64,000 nt of DNA from Paraconiothyrium sp. Pb-2020 (Eukaryota; Ascomycota; Dothideomycetes; Pleosporales; Didymosphaeriaceae), in assembly GCA_022419385.1 (NCBI GenBank), contig JAJUBI010000002.1, forward strand, positions 3,162,001-3,226,000, written 5' to 3'. The notes under the pieces are model-generated. The model was not told where the DNA came from and ran no database searches. It saw only the letters and a list, made by a program, of their open reading frames with translations. The position numbers and the translations under genes are program-made. Below are positions 22,154 through 33,648 of the stretch, piece by piece; position 1 is the first letter of the stretch, and every line of letters begins with the position of its first letter.

Positions 22154-24389
22154 TTATTTGCCGTATGCCTTGTCGATCTCCTTATGGTACGTTTGCAGAA
22201 TGAGCTTGCGGTTAATCTTCTGTGCTGCCGTGGTGAAGTTCTGGGATTTGTCAGAAATATATACTGCAAAAGTTTGAGGGTATACCTTACGTTCTGTGGG
22301 GTCCACTCCTCATCAGCCATGACCACACCGGCGATTATCTCGAAGCCGGCCAGACCAGCCTTCTGGCCCTGCGATTGCAATTGCTTCAGAACCACACCAT
22401 TCAGCTTCTCGTTGTGCACGAGCTCCTCTAAATTATCACCCTGGACGCCGTTCTCCTGTGCCAGTTTCTTGAGTGCGGGCTCAGCAGGGACGATAATGGC
22501 AACGGGCTTCATCTGATCATCCGCAGCATAGACGCAGATGTTCGCAACGACAGGAGCAGATCGGTATACAGACTCCAACTTCTCTAGAGCGATGTATTCA
22601 CCCGCGAGAGTCTTGACCAAGTTCTTTTTCCGATCAATGATTCTGAGCTGACCTTTGGAGTCGAACTCTCCAATGTCGCCAGTCTTGAACCAACCGTCGT
22701 CGGTGAACGATTCCTTGGTCTCCTCCTCAAGATCGAGGTACCCAGCGGTGACGCCTCCTCCACGAATCCAGATCTCACCCTGCGGCGGCTTGTTGGTGGA
22801 GAAGTATCCGGCATCGGCAAAGTCGACCAACTTAACCTCAACGGAAGCGGGTGTCTCGCCAAGCGCCTGGTCGGTCCATGCTAGGGGATCCATCAGAGCA
22901 CCCATAGCTGTGGTTTCGGTGAGACCGTAACCGCTGATCATCGGGGTAATGGCGTAGGAAATGAAGCGTTGGGTTTCCTTGGCGATTGGACCGCCACCGT
23001 TCATGCAAATACGCAGACGTCCGCCTGTCGCATCTTTGACCTTATTGAACACGACGGTATCGAGGAAGCCAGATCCGGGCAATCCTGATCCCAGGAGGAA
23101 CTGTTTCGCTGCCATAGCTCCCCAGAACAGCTTAGAAGTCAGAGCCCCACCAGCTTCAACCTTGGTAACAATTCCCTTTTTCACGGTCTCCCACACCTGA
23201 GGCACACCCACCAGAATAGTAGGCTTCGCCTCGCGGATATCACCCTTGCAATTCCTTACAGAGGTATCCGAAAGCGTCCTGATGGTGCCGTAGGCCATGT
23301 TTCCTCCCCAGTAGAGACAGGCGTTCTCGAAGACGAATTCGAGGATGTGCGCAGCAGGGAGATATGTGAGGAGAGTGTCGCCAGGCCCAATGTATTGGCC
23401 TACTATGACACTAACACCGGTGACTGTTCCGTGTTAGTTCTGACCAACCAAGCAATTGACCTGGACTTACTGGCAGCCACAACGTTGCTGTGCTTGATCA
23501 AGACACCCTTTGGTGTTCCAGTAGACCCAGAAGTGTACATAATGCAGGCAAGGTCGTCCGACTTTGGTGGAATGGGTTCCGCGGGATGCTCCTTTCCAAG
23601 CGCAACGAAGTCATCAAAGCTGATGACCTTCAAGTGGGGGTGCGCATTGGTGAGAGCTTCGATGTGTTTCAGCTCGGCCTTGTCTTTGGTGCTGTAGACG
23701 ACCACCTGAATGTCCTTGGCCTCCTTGAAGGGGTTCACGAGCCTGGGAAGCAAATGTGGGTCAGTGAACATGATCTTGGCCTTGGTTTGCAGCATAGAGT
23801 GCTTGAGGCCTTCCTCGCCAAGTGTATCGTATGCGGTCACGATGCTCAAAGACTGCGTGAATGCACCTACTAGTGTTAACGCGCGTACTACAGCCATTGC
23901 AGATGACAATCACTCACCATGTGCGGAACTGAGCCATTGCATGCTGGTTGCACCGAACAGGTGGATGCGATCGTGGGGAACGAAGCCCAGCTGCTTGATA
24001 GCCGCGCCCACATGAAAGCACAGCTGCTCAAATTCAACGAAGCTCCTCCACTCGTATGGGCCGAGCTCGAAATACTGCCACTTCTTATCCACCTCCTGCT
24101 CTTTGCCATCGATCATCTTCTTTATTTTCTTGGTCTCCTCGTGAACGTCTACCGTCTTGCGGGTGCCGACAGCCTTCGCGTTGCCGAACTTGGCAGATGC
24201 ATAGCGCAGCACATCGTAAAGGGTGTTGATGTCGCTGTTCGGCGTCAGGCGCAACGCGTCTGCCGTCTTCGCGTTCCGTCGCGGTATCGTCTCGCCGTCG
24301 ACCTTCTGGACGCCGGACACTTCAACCGTGACGGGGTTGCTAACCTCCGACCGCGCCTGGGGCATGAGCTTCTTGAGATCGCGCGGCAT
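22154..24389 (-). CDS. long-chain acyl-CoA synthetase, Faa1/Faa4 type
   Basis: Activates long-chain fatty acids to acyl-CoA with ATP for lipid synthesis or oxidation. Four exons: 24389-23918, 23869-23471, 23423-22291, 22240-22154; 696 residues, the usual length of fungal Faa1/Faa4 proteins. The AMP-binding signature 'YTSGSTGTPKG' is at about residues 269-279. The second conserved region includes 'MISGYGLTETTAMG', 'GYLDLEEETKESFTDDGWFKTGDIGEFDSKGQL' (ending in the TGD motif) and 'IIDRKKNLVKTLAGEYIALEKLE'. The C-terminus, encoded by the small last exon, reads 'TAAQKINRKLILQTYHKEI' and has no peroxisomal SKL signal. The start at 24389 ('MPRDLKKLMPQ') is the first ATG in frame. Introns of 47-50 nt carry normal donors and branch sites. 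It is divergent from the Rkm5-like gene. Confidence 0.93.
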
Positions 24390-24853
24390 GGTGGCGGCGA
24401 TGTGTGGGAGGGTGGAGGGGGCGAGGTAAACAGAGACCGGAATGGCAGAGAGCACGACAAGGAATAGTAGTAGACGTGTCTGGAGTGCCGCCAGCGGAGC
24501 GTGTGGGCGAGGAGGGGGCTGGAGGTATTGGTAGTTGTGTTGGGCCTTGTGAACAGCGAGGGTCCGCGAGCTTGAAGCTAGTGCCGCCTGTAATGACGCA
24601 GCACTTTACGCTGACTACTAGCCACCGCTGCCTTCCGCTGGATCCACACAGATGATCCCCCAAAGACCTAGCCCTCACAGCCTGAATTTCTACCATCCCG
24701 CAGTGCCTCTGCTGCATGCTATGGGCGAGCCGCTGTGCACGCGAGCCTGCACCACGCGTCGACCAGCCAAGACCTCCCCAGACTTTCCAAGACACCCCAT
24801 ACTCGGCTGTGTATGCTGCGGACGCCCTATCAGCACAGCATTCCAACGCCATC
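24390..24853. promoter_or_regulatory. divergent upstream region, acyl-CoA synthetase / Rkm5-like
   Basis: A 464-bp interval between two divergent start codons holding both promoters. No convincing TATA box or known operator was found. Confidence 0.5.
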
Positions 24854-25894
24854 ATGAGTGATCTGTTTGCCCTTCTAGGGGACCCCGTGATTGATCCCGA
24901 GGAAGGTAAGCCAGCACTACAAGCACTTCGACCAATCCCGAACCACCCTTGTCCTCGGCATAACGCATCTCTTTGCACACGCGATTCGCTACATTTCAAC
25001 ATACTGATCGTAGATATGTAACCACAGAGTCCTTCATCATCTTCTCACAAGATGTTCCGTCTCAGAATCTAGGCTTCATCGACTCACAGGCAGCCGAGGT
25101 CGAGATTAGCATTGGTGGCAGAGACCTGACTATCCGGCAGTCGCGGGGCCTCCTCACCTCGGACCGCAAGGAGGGCACCACCGGCGCAGGTCTGCACTGT
25201 CTCACTGTAACCACTCTCGCGTCGTCTAATGCTGGCTGTAGTAGTCTGGAAAGTAACGCCCCTCTTCGCTGAGTGGATAGCCTCCCCAAACTTCCTTTCC
25301 AAGCACGGCTTCCTAGGCCCTGATACCGTAGCCATCGAACTCGGAGCAGGCGTCTCCGGGATCGTTGCCTTGACACTTGCCCCAAAGGTCAAGAAGTACA
25401 TCGCCACCGATCAAGGCTACGTTATCAGGCTCCTAAAGCACAATATTGCCGAGAACTTGCCCGCCATCAACACCAGAAAACCAAAATCGAAGAAGAGAAC
25501 ATCTCAACCGACATCGGAGAGTATATGCAGCATTGAGACGCTTGAGCTAGATTGGGAACTGAACTCTGTCTCTTCACTGCCTACGCAGCTCGGTTTGAGG
25601 GGCGAGGGAGCAGGTCTCGACCTCGTCATTGCTTGCGACTGTATTTACAATGAGAGCCTCATCGAGCCATTGAACAGTACGTGTGCACAAATATGCAAGC
25701 TCCGTTCCCTAGACCGGCAAGATAGACCATCGCTTTGCCTCGTGGCACAGCAGCTACGCTCCCATGAGGTGTTTGAAGCATGGCTGAAGAGTTTCCATAG
25801 ACTCTTTCATGTTTGGCAAGTTCCTGATGCGCTCTTAGCCACACCCTTGAGAGAGCATTCTGGTTATATTGTTCACCTTGGAGTTGTACGATGA
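24854..25894 (+). CDS. Rkm5-like protein-lysine methyltransferase
   Basis: Seven-beta-strand methyltransferase of the METTL21/Rkm5 family; the yeast member methylates a ribosomal protein lysine. Exons 24854-24905, 25028-25189, 25242-25894; 288 residues. Exon 2 carries 'FSQDVPSQNLGFIDSQ' and 'GRDLTIRQSRGLL', typical of the N-terminal part of Rkm5. 'GTTGAVVWKVTPLFAEW' spans the second splice junction. The SAM-binding motif is 'AIELGAGVSGIVAL', followed by 'IATDQ' and 'LDLVIACDCIYNESLIEPL', matching the family's D-x-x-Y block. The first intron's acceptor was chosen at 25027 (ACAG) because the nearer TAG acceptor leads straight into a stop. It converges with the carboxylesterase gene, only 79 bp apart. 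Confidence 0.85.
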
Positions 25895-25973
25895 GGTCAG
25901 CATATCGATATTTGACAGCACTGCCGCTTGTATGTTGTCTATGAAGTCAAATGCCTAATCGCAGGCGAAGGTC

Positions 25974-28114
25974 CTAGGACTCTGCTGATCCACTGGAGTC
26001 TAAATAATAATTCAATGGCAACTGAAGCACCTTGCACTGTTTCAGCTCCCTGAATCCCTCATCCCTCGGTCGACTATCAAGCACTCTAAGCTTCAGCTCC
26101 CGCGCACTCGTCGGCTTCCATGGCGTCACCTTTTCCATAATAGCCGAGGTGTTCGTAAAACCTCTTGCATGCAAGAAGTTCCGATCAGGATTCGGGTTCT
26201 TTGTCCTTCCAAACGCGGTCCAGGTATCGAGCAGATACTGCGAAAACGGGATATCATCCTGATCACGCGGTTCGCGGCCTTGACGCCTCGCCGTTCCGAA
26301 CTCAAAGTACAGCTCCCCGCTATGGCACTTGTAGTACGGCAAACTGGGGTCACCTAGCGGATTCTCTAGGGTTTTGGGGGCTTCGCACGTGGGTGGGTTG
26401 GGACTCCATTCGATGAGCTGAAAACCGCGGTCGATCTCGTATGAGTACACTACTGGGAACACTCTATTTATGACCGCCGAGAATGCCGTAGATTGGGTCG
26501 TGCAGCGGAATTCTGCATCTGTTGCAACGCGAGCCGTGAGATTGAAGATGTCCAGTGTGGTGTTCCCTGATTGCGGAAGGGGGAACAAGCCTGAGCTAAG
26601 AATAGCATTGGCATCGTAGCCTTTGTCCGCAAGTGCTTGAGATACGTTCGAGCTTTTGGAAAAGGAGGTGAAGGGGTCGCCATCGTTCTCCATGACACCT
26701 GTCATGAGCGCTACGTCGATAAAGGGTCCAGACCCGTCTAACAGAAGCTCTGCAGCGGTCAGATATGTGCCATCCACGACTGGATAGCTGTAGACCGTTC
26801 CTGTAACGAGCTTCGAAGGATCCACTGTCTGTAAACATGCAAGTTGGTCTGCTTCATCCTGCTGTGTGCACCCCTTTTCGGCAAAGATCGCGTTTGTCTG
26901 GTTGACCGCATCTGCTATGCTCGAATATTGCGAGAACGAATTCGCGTAGCCCGCGCCGCCGGGACACGATTGCATGATGGCTCGAGAGAACTTACCTTTC
27001 GCGCGTGGAGACGCAAGCAATGCCCTCACCGAAGCGCCACCAGCACTCTGTCCGAATACGAGAACCCTCGCCTTGTCGCCGCCGAAATCTTCGATATGGT
27101 TCTGCACCCATTCCAACGCTGCTACCTGGTCTGACAACCAGTAGTTGCCGCCTGAGGTGGCCATGTTCGTCGTAAGGAAACCCAGCGTGGAGAGGCGGTA
27201 GTTGATGGTCACAACCACAACGTCACCTCTGGACGCCATGTTTCCCCCATCGAATGTGGTGTCCGAGCCATACCCGCCCGTGAAACCTCCACCGTGGATC
27301 CAAAGCATTACCGCCTTCTTCGGCGACTTAGCATTGGAGGGAAGGTGTGGGGTCCAGATGTTCAGGTAAAGACATGCTTCGTTACAGGTTGAGGTGCTGC
27401 AACCGCTCTGGATGCAACCGGGGCCGTAAGCAAGGGCTGAGACATTACCACGGGGCGCCTGGTAGGCAGAATACGTGAATCGAGACGGGTAGGTTGCGTA
27501 TTCCAGGCCCAAGAAGCGGAAGGAAAGCTTGTCGCGGTATCCTATGATTGCCGCGTCGCCGGTAGACACCGTGGTCTGCCACTTTGGGCCTGTATTATTA
27601 CTCGATGTCGAACTCAGCGGTGCCGACTGGGAACACAAGGCCGGTAATTTTGTGTCACACGGGGCAGTCCTGATCTTGCCGAACGTTGTTATCGCTTTGC
27701 AGCCCGAGTTCTTCCCGCTTTGGACCCAATACTGTCCGATATCGTCCCTGGCCTTCTCGTACTCCAGATATCGCAAGAAGTGAAGCTCTGAATGATTTGT
27801 CGGGTCCCACAACGTCTCTTGCAGTGCTTTACACGCTGTCTCGGCTTTCGAATTTGACGCGCGAGCGCTTAGAACAATTGTCGCCGCCTGTCTGATGCTC
27901 GAATTACCTGGTCAGTTCCGTCAGTCGCTGAGGAGTTTAGGCACAATCCAGGTACGTTGACATCGAAGCAAAGAGCAATCTACAAACCATACAAGTCGTT
28001 GTGAGTGAGGATAGTCAGATCACTGCGAATCGATTGCGGACTAGGTATACAAATAACATCACTGGCCAGCGACAGGAAGATGATGCAGCCGGCCAGGCCA
28101 ACGAGAGTAGCCAT
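25974..28114 (-). CDS. secreted type-B carboxylesterase with lectin-like N-terminus
   Basis: Predicted secreted alpha/beta-hydrolase of the type-B carboxylesterase/lipase family. Exons 28114-27988 and 27907-25974; 686 residues. A signal peptide ('MATLVGLAGCIIFLSLAS') opens the protein. Residues about 60-140 form a Cys-containing, C-type-lectin-like region ('YWVQSGKNSGCKAI', 'LPALCSQSA') that is absent from most family members. The esterase domain has the oxyanion 'HGGGF' (247-250), 'NYRLSTLGFL', and the nucleophile elbow 'VLVFGQSAGGAS' with Ser330; the usual Glu of GESAGG is Gln here, still fitting GxSxG. 'VMENDGDPF' and 'YYKCHSGELYFEFG' are the acid and His regions. Several N-glycosylation sites are present. 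The intron has a CTGAC branch site and CCAG acceptor. The substrate cannot be told from sequence. Confidence 0.9.
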
Positions 28115-29882
28115 AGCGGATGCCGGAGGGGGAGCGTTCAACGAGATGTTGCCGCATGGCGCCTAATTGCAGAACTACGATCAATATATTGCGGCCACTG
28201 CGGATGTTGTCTGCATGTTATTCGTGGAATATAGAGAGGCTCTAGTGTACACGGCAGTTGGATGGATGAGGGGCAGAACGGCTATATCAACGCTGGCGCG
28301 CTGTGGGATCGAGGACTGAATCTGGAGATGGACGTCGGATAGCGTGCGGCGGTGACTGTCGAAATGGTACAGCGGCACCGCACAGCTGCATGTCTTTTCA
28401 GAGCCGTGGTGTTTGATGGCACAGGCAGCGCGGAGGAGCAAGTGGAAGCGGAGGCCCGGGACACGCAGCGGCCTGTCTTGTGCTGCACGGACGATAGGGC
28501 TCCGGGGTAGCTCTACTTGGTAGATCTGCCGTTGGGGGTGAACTCGTGGGACGACGGCGACAGCGCAGCATTCGACATAGACGCCGCGACAGTCGCGACG
28601 GGTTGCTGGTCTCAGGAAGCGCGGTGCGAGGGGTGCTCGCAGAGAAGGCTGGACATGACTTCATCGTGGTCGGAGCGTGCAGCAGACGGCGTTGTTTCAG
28701 AGCGGGCTGGAGCGCGAGGTCGGGGCGGAGCACAACGGCTAGGCAGCTGCGAGGGGATCGTTGCAAGCGGACCAGGCAAGGCAGGCGCCAGCCACAGGTC
28801 GTCCCTTCCGTCTCGGGCTGCTTGTTCGCCCTGCGACCCCCGTCGACTGCGCTGGCCGAAACGGTCCACTGCCGACACGCGGCGACAGAAACTGGCCGCG
28901 AACTTGATCTTCGCTCCTGGAACGCTGGAACGCGGCGACAAATCTTATCTCACTGACAAGCCGCCTTGGTCGGGCCTCACTGCGCGCACGTGCCGATTGG
29001 CTGCGGCTTGCAAGGAATGATGCTGTCGCCGTTGTCTCATCACGCATCTCAGCCCCGACCGAGTCTCTGCATCTCGCGTCTTCCATCTCTCCCGCAACGC
29101 AACCCATCGTCCATGGGCCTCTCACGCAGAAAAGCACTCAGCCGCAGCGCCCCGCGTCGCCGCGCCCTATTGGCCGGCATCACTTGACATGGCAGCGCGC
29201 AGGCCCTTCGCTAATATGTCGAAAGGCTCTCCGAATGCTTTCTGTCCAAGAAGTCGCTAGCGCCCGCCCTAGTCCAGTATCGTCTAGCTTACCTTCTATT
29301 CTCCCTCACTCTGTGCAGGTCCTCTGCCTCTGTGACTCTCACAACACATTAACGCGGTACCCTTCTAGCCAGCTACGCACACGAGCCAACCGTGCAGCGC
29401 CTCTTCGCCCTCGACAGCCGCTCCCTCTCGTTGCGCGCGCGCGCCATCTCCTTTGTTGGGCCTGTCCCTCAGCGCCCCTCAAGATCCGCCTCTCCGTCCA
29501 TTCCTCCCCTCTCACACCCTCACAGCCCGCGCGTTGCACCACCACGGCCTCTCTCGATCTCAATAACTCTCTCTTGTGCTAGCAGCCGCCTTCGGTTCGT
29601 TACTTGACGTTTAGCTGCCCTTTTCGACGCCTCCTTGCACCGTCACCCGTGCCGCGAGCAGCCACGAAAGCCTCTTCTTCTGGGCCACCGGGCTCCGATA
29701 ACGATCTGAGTCGTCGCGATAAACAGGCAGCCTCTTGTCATCGGCCGTGAGACTCGTCTTGCGAAGCCGTGGTCCGCTTTGCTCTCGTCGTGCGCGCGTC
29801 GGGCGTCATGCGATCCAACGCACCCAGAGCTTGAGCCTCCCACTAGACGAACACAATCCTATCCCTGTGCGACGGCCGGATT
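28115..29882. other. 1.8-kb divergent region upstream of esterase and Set3 genes
   Basis: Holds the promoters of the carboxylesterase (minus) and the Set3-type gene (plus). The part from about 29230 to 29600 is pyrimidine-rich on the plus strand, consistent with a long 5' leader for the Set3-type gene. Open frames here are low-complexity Arg/Ser/Pro products of GC-rich DNA and are not credible genes. Confidence 0.5.
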
Positions 29883-32870
29883 ATGACAGACGTGTCGTCG
29901 ATAAAGGCGCACGCTGATCATCAGCCGGCTTCCGTCGCCCACTACGGTCCTCCACCTCCCGCTTTCACCAACGACTCGCCTGCGCTAGATGGCACCATCG
30001 AGGAAGAAGAGTCCTCAACCATCAAATGCATCTGCGGTTTCTCGGACGACGACGGAAACACTGTACTGTGCGAAAAGTGCGATACGTGGCAGCACATTGT
30101 ATGTTACTACGAGAGCGCCAGCCATGTACCCGACGTCCACGAGTGCGTAGACTGTCTCCCCAGGCCCGTCGACCGGAAGAGCGCTGTCGACAAGCAACGG
30201 CAGCGCCGAGAACTGCACAATTTCGGCGAGCGCAAGGGCAGACCGAGGACCACCACCAAAAGCCATAAGAAACGACAAAAAGACCCTCTAGGCTCGGTGC
30301 AGCCCAACGGCTGGGCCATTCAGTCGAACAACGATCTTCATTACAATCCAGACCGGAAGAGTGGGAGCCCACGCGACTTGCCACCTCCCGCCAAACGCCC
30401 CAAGACAAGCCATCGGCCGTCTACAAGCATAATCAGTCAAGCGCCAGCGCTCGCACCAGGGTCTCGGAAACGAGGCAGCTCCGTGATGCTCAATGGACAC
30501 AGCCCTGTTAAGTCGCCCATCAACCCAGAAGGTCCCATCGAAGAGTTCTCCCTGGAGTTCATGAACCTTTACCGACAAGCGGAGCCGCCTTCGACCGATA
30601 CGAATTCTTTCACCGATCTCAGAGTAACAAACGATATTGCGTCATGGCTGAACGACCGCGATGCACTCGCTGAGGCGACAGAAGGCAAAACCCCGGCCGA
30701 CGTGTTCCAGCGGATCGATCAGTCTATCGAAGACATGGAAAAGTCTCTCGCACCTGTAGTTATCAAGCAGACAGAAGAAGACCACAACACAAAAGCCTAC
30801 GGCTTGCACCCTCAATGGCACCTCATCATCGTGGAGACGCCTGTCGCTAAAGAAGGTTTCATCGGCGAATTAAAAGGCCGTATCGGCAGGAAAGACGACT
30901 ACTACAACGACCCTGCAAATCGCTGGCAACTCTTGCAGCACCCAGAACCGTTTGTTTTCTTTCCTCCACACCTGCCCATATATATTGACACACGGCACGA
31001 AGGCACAATCCTTCGTTATGCTAGGAGGAGCTGCAACCCAAACATGGAAATGAAGATCTTAACGCAAGGCCCCGAGAGCGGTGCTCACTTCTGTTTCCTC
31101 GCAACACGAGATATAGAACCGGGCGAAGAACTCACCGTTGGGTGGAACATCAACGATTCGATAATGAAGCAACTAGTCAAGGTCGTCACAAACGGGGACA
31201 TCAAGAAAGAGGGACTCAAGAAGATTCAGCCTTGGATAGCATGCGTACTCGCTAATTTTGGTGGGTGCGCTTGCGACAACGGGTCTGGTCACGAATGTCT
31301 GCTGCAGCTCGCTCGGCGCACGGCTTCTACCTATGCGGAGCCAGCACAACCTTCGAAGACTGCGAAGGGACGAAAGACAAAGAAAATCCAAGTGTCCCCG
31401 TTAAGCACCGGCCATGCGACAAATAGCCGTGCGGGGAGCGAAGCCATACATCGCGATGCTCAAGACGATGAGAACGGCGACAGCCGCTCGACATCAGGCT
31501 CACACAAGTCCAGTAGTCGTGATATCACACCTGCTACCCACTTCTCGTTAGATGAGAGTAATGGTAAGATGTCTGAGCGGGAGAGACGCAAGCTACAGCA
31601 ACAGGAACGTCTTTTCGAGCAAATGGACTATGACGAGCAGCACAAGGGGAAACGGGGGAAGAGGAATAGCGCTGGGTCGACACTCAACACGCCCAGCCTT
31701 TCGTCCTCTGTAAGGCATACTTCATGTCCACTGCTTTTTAAAGCTGACAATCTTGCGCAGAAGCAGCTCGGTCACAATGAACCCTCACCGTCTTCACGTC
31801 ATCCTCGCGAACACAGCAATGGCGTCGCACGGAAAGCCTCGGGTGGCTCGTCGAGAACAAACGGGCGTGTTCCGTCGAAACCGAAGCCGGTCTACATAGA
31901 CAGCTCGACGCAAACTGAGGATAAAATGGCCGCTACGGATGCGCCCGCACCTTCCACAAGACCCACAAGGCCGCATGTTTCCTTCAAACGCAGGCTGCTT
32001 CAGCAAGCGCAAGACGACAAGATACAGAGGGAGCGCATACGGTCCGCATCCGTAAAGTTGGAGATGAATTCTCCAGCCCTCAAGGATGTCACGTCGAGCA
32101 AGCCTTCGCCTACTGCTCCTTCTATTCCACTAGAGGAGCCTGCGGCCATGGACATCTCTACGGATACTGCAACTGATTTCAAGCCGCAAGATCCGACCAC
32201 AGCTGAAGAATCTACTCCAACTCCTTCGATCGATGTCGATATGAAAGATGCAGAGGTCATGGCTGCACCCAAGCCCTCCACACCGAAGGTGGAGGAAACG
32301 CCAGATGCACCCAGTACGAACTTGTCTCCTACGACTTCTCATCCCTTTATACAACCGCGGGCGCCACCGTGGGCAACCTCTACCGCGCCGGCAGATGCCG
32401 AACCTCACCCTGTCCCTCAACAGCACAACACTACAGAGATGCGTTTAGAGTTGCCAAACCCTACGTTGATAATTCCTGCGTCTACCACTGGCGCTACGCT
32501 CGGTGCAACTCCCACTGCTATCACTGGCAGTGCTGTGGCGCAGTCGCCTGGTGTTGGGACGGCTCTGTCGCCTTTTTCTCCGGCGGTGACCAGTGCCGTT
32601 ACACCTGGTCCAGCGCGCAAGAAGCTCAGCCTGAGTGACTACACAAGCAGGCGTGCGAAGTTGGCCCAGCAGTCTTCAACCGCAATTGGAACGCCTCCGC
32701 TCAACCCCACACAATCAAACAGCTCACCTACTTTATCGAACGCGAGCTTGCCGAACAACACTTCTCCTCCAGCGAAGAGCGTGGAATCGGCGTTAACCCC
32801 GGTCGCAGAAGAACCGAAGTCCACTGCAACGACGACGATCGCGCCTACGACCTCTTCTACTAGTACTTGA
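29883..32870 (+). CDS. Set3-type PHD and SET domain chromatin protein
   Basis: Chromatin regulator related to yeast Set3, the PHD/SET subunit of a histone deacetylase complex (UpSET/MLL5 group). The PHD finger is at residues 49-91 (CICG...CEKCDTWQHIVC...CVDC, a complete C4HC3 ligand set). The SET domain follows at about 300-440 ('HLIIVETPVAKEGFIGELKG', 'RRSCNPNMEMK', 'DIEPGEELTVGW'); the catalytic tyrosine of the usual ELTxDY motif is replaced by Trp, as expected for an enzymatically inactive Set3-type domain. A basic 'KSHKKRQK' segment may be nuclear localisation. The C-terminal half is Ser/Thr/Pro-rich. A 51-nt segment (31710-31760) with GTAAGG donor, GCTGAC branch and GCGCAG acceptor is almost certainly an intron although it is in frame and stop-free; the spliced product is 978 residues. 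Confidence 0.9.
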   Translation: MTDVSSIKAHADHQPASVAHYGPPPPAFTNDSPALDGTIEEEESSTIKCICGFSDDDGNTVLCEKCDTWQHIVCYYESASHVPDVHECVDCLPRPVDRKSAVDKQRQRRELHNFGERKGRPRTTTKSHKKRQKDPLGSVQPNGWAIQSNNDLHYNPDRKSGSPRDLPPPAKRPKTSHRPSTSIISQAPALAPGSRKRGSSVMLNGHSPVKSPINPEGPIEEFSLEFMNLYRQAEPPSTDTNSFTDLRVTNDIASWLNDRDALAEATEGKTPADVFQRIDQSIEDMEKSLAPVVIKQTEEDHNTKAYGLHPQWHLIIVETPVAKEGFIGELKGRIGRKDDYYNDPANRWQLLQHPEPFVFFPPHLPIYIDTRHEGTILRYARRSCNPNMEMKILTQGPESGAHFCFLATRDIEPGEELTVGWNINDSIMKQLVKVVTNGDIKKEGLKKIQPWIACVLANFGGCACDNGSGHECLLQLARRTASTYAEPAQPSKTAKGRKTKKIQVSPLSTGHATNSRAGSEAIHRDAQDDENGDSRSTSGSHKSSSRDITPATHFSLDESNGKMSERERRKLQQQERLFEQMDYDEQHKGKRGKRNSAGSTLNTPSLSSSVRHTSCPLLFKADNLAQKQLGHNEPSPSSRHPREHSNGVARKASGGSSRTNGRVPSKPKPVYIDSSTQTEDKMAATDAPAPSTRPTRPHVSFKRRLLQQAQDDKIQRERIRSASVKLEMNSPALKDVTSSKPSPTAPSIPLEEPAAMDISTDTATDFKPQDPTTAEESTPTPSIDVDMKDAEVMAAPKPSTPKVEETPDAPSTNLSPTTSHPFIQPRAPPWATSTAPADAEPHPVPQQHNTTEMRLELPNPTLIIPASTTGATLGATPTAITGSAVAQSPGVGTALSPFSPAVTSAVTPGPARKKLSLSDYTSRRAKLAQQSSTAIGTPPLNPTQSNSSPTLSNASLPNNTSPPAKSVESALTPVAEEPKSTATTTIAPTTSSTST
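31710..31760 (+). other. in-frame stop-free intron in the Set3-type gene
   Basis: GTAAGG donor, GCTGAC branch sequence 16 nt before the end, and GCGCAG acceptor; length 51 nt, a multiple of three, with no stop codon. Read through, it inserts 17 hydrophobic/Cys-containing residues into a Ser-rich linker, which looks foreign to its surroundings. Confidence 0.85.
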
Positions 32871-33648
32871 ACGCAAAGTTTTCCGCTTGCCGATTCGTTT
32901 CTATCCGTGTCTTTACAACCGCAAGGTGCTCGGGTAGTGGGCGTTGAGCGCCTTTTGTTGCTTCCGCCCTTTCAATTGTACATTATATAATGTGTTCACG
33001 GGCCTTCCTTTCAACCTTTTCTTCTGTTTACGATTCTTCCTTAGCGTGTGGTCCGCGCTACGAGCTCGCTCTCGACCTGGGTTTTCTGTGGCCTCATCGA
33101 AGGGCGGCTCTTGAGTCTAAGCTTGTTTCTGAGATGGCGAACTGGCGTGGTGTTCCAAGGGTGGATGTCAACGGCCTATCTTTTGGATCTGCATGCCCGC
33201 TACTGCGGCGCCGGCCTGGGCTATGGATTATGGGTACTGATGAAAAGCGGGACTCCGTGCGTGAGCGTGAATCATCGAGCACTGTAAGTTGCTGTGGAAG
33301 ATGCGAGTAGATCAATGGTATAAGAGAGATTACCCATGTATGATTGTGTGCTTTTGCGCTGTCACTGATGTCTTTGGTATATGTTCTTAGAGGCGACCAT
33401 CTCAGGCAGTGCCATTATTGCAGGGTTGCTACTTGTCGTTTTTTTGCCCTCTTTTTCGCCCCCCCCCCGCCCCCTTCCCGACGCACTTGCTTGCAGGAGT
33501 TACCATAGCCAAGGTTCTTCGAGTCATGTTTTCCCAGAAGTTGCAGCGCTGCCGCAGTCCCACATTCTGCTCTTACTCTTAGCCGTGACTAGCCTGTTCC
33601 TGCAGTGACGATGAGTACAGACTACCTTCTCCAAGCGCCCAGACAAGA
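32871..33648. other. intergenic with C-rich homopolymer run
   Basis: About 780 bp after the Set3-type gene. It contains the 3' untranslated region and a run of T and C tracts ending in a poly-C stretch near 33459-33474, a site prone to sequencing and replication slippage. No gene recognised. Confidence 0.5.
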
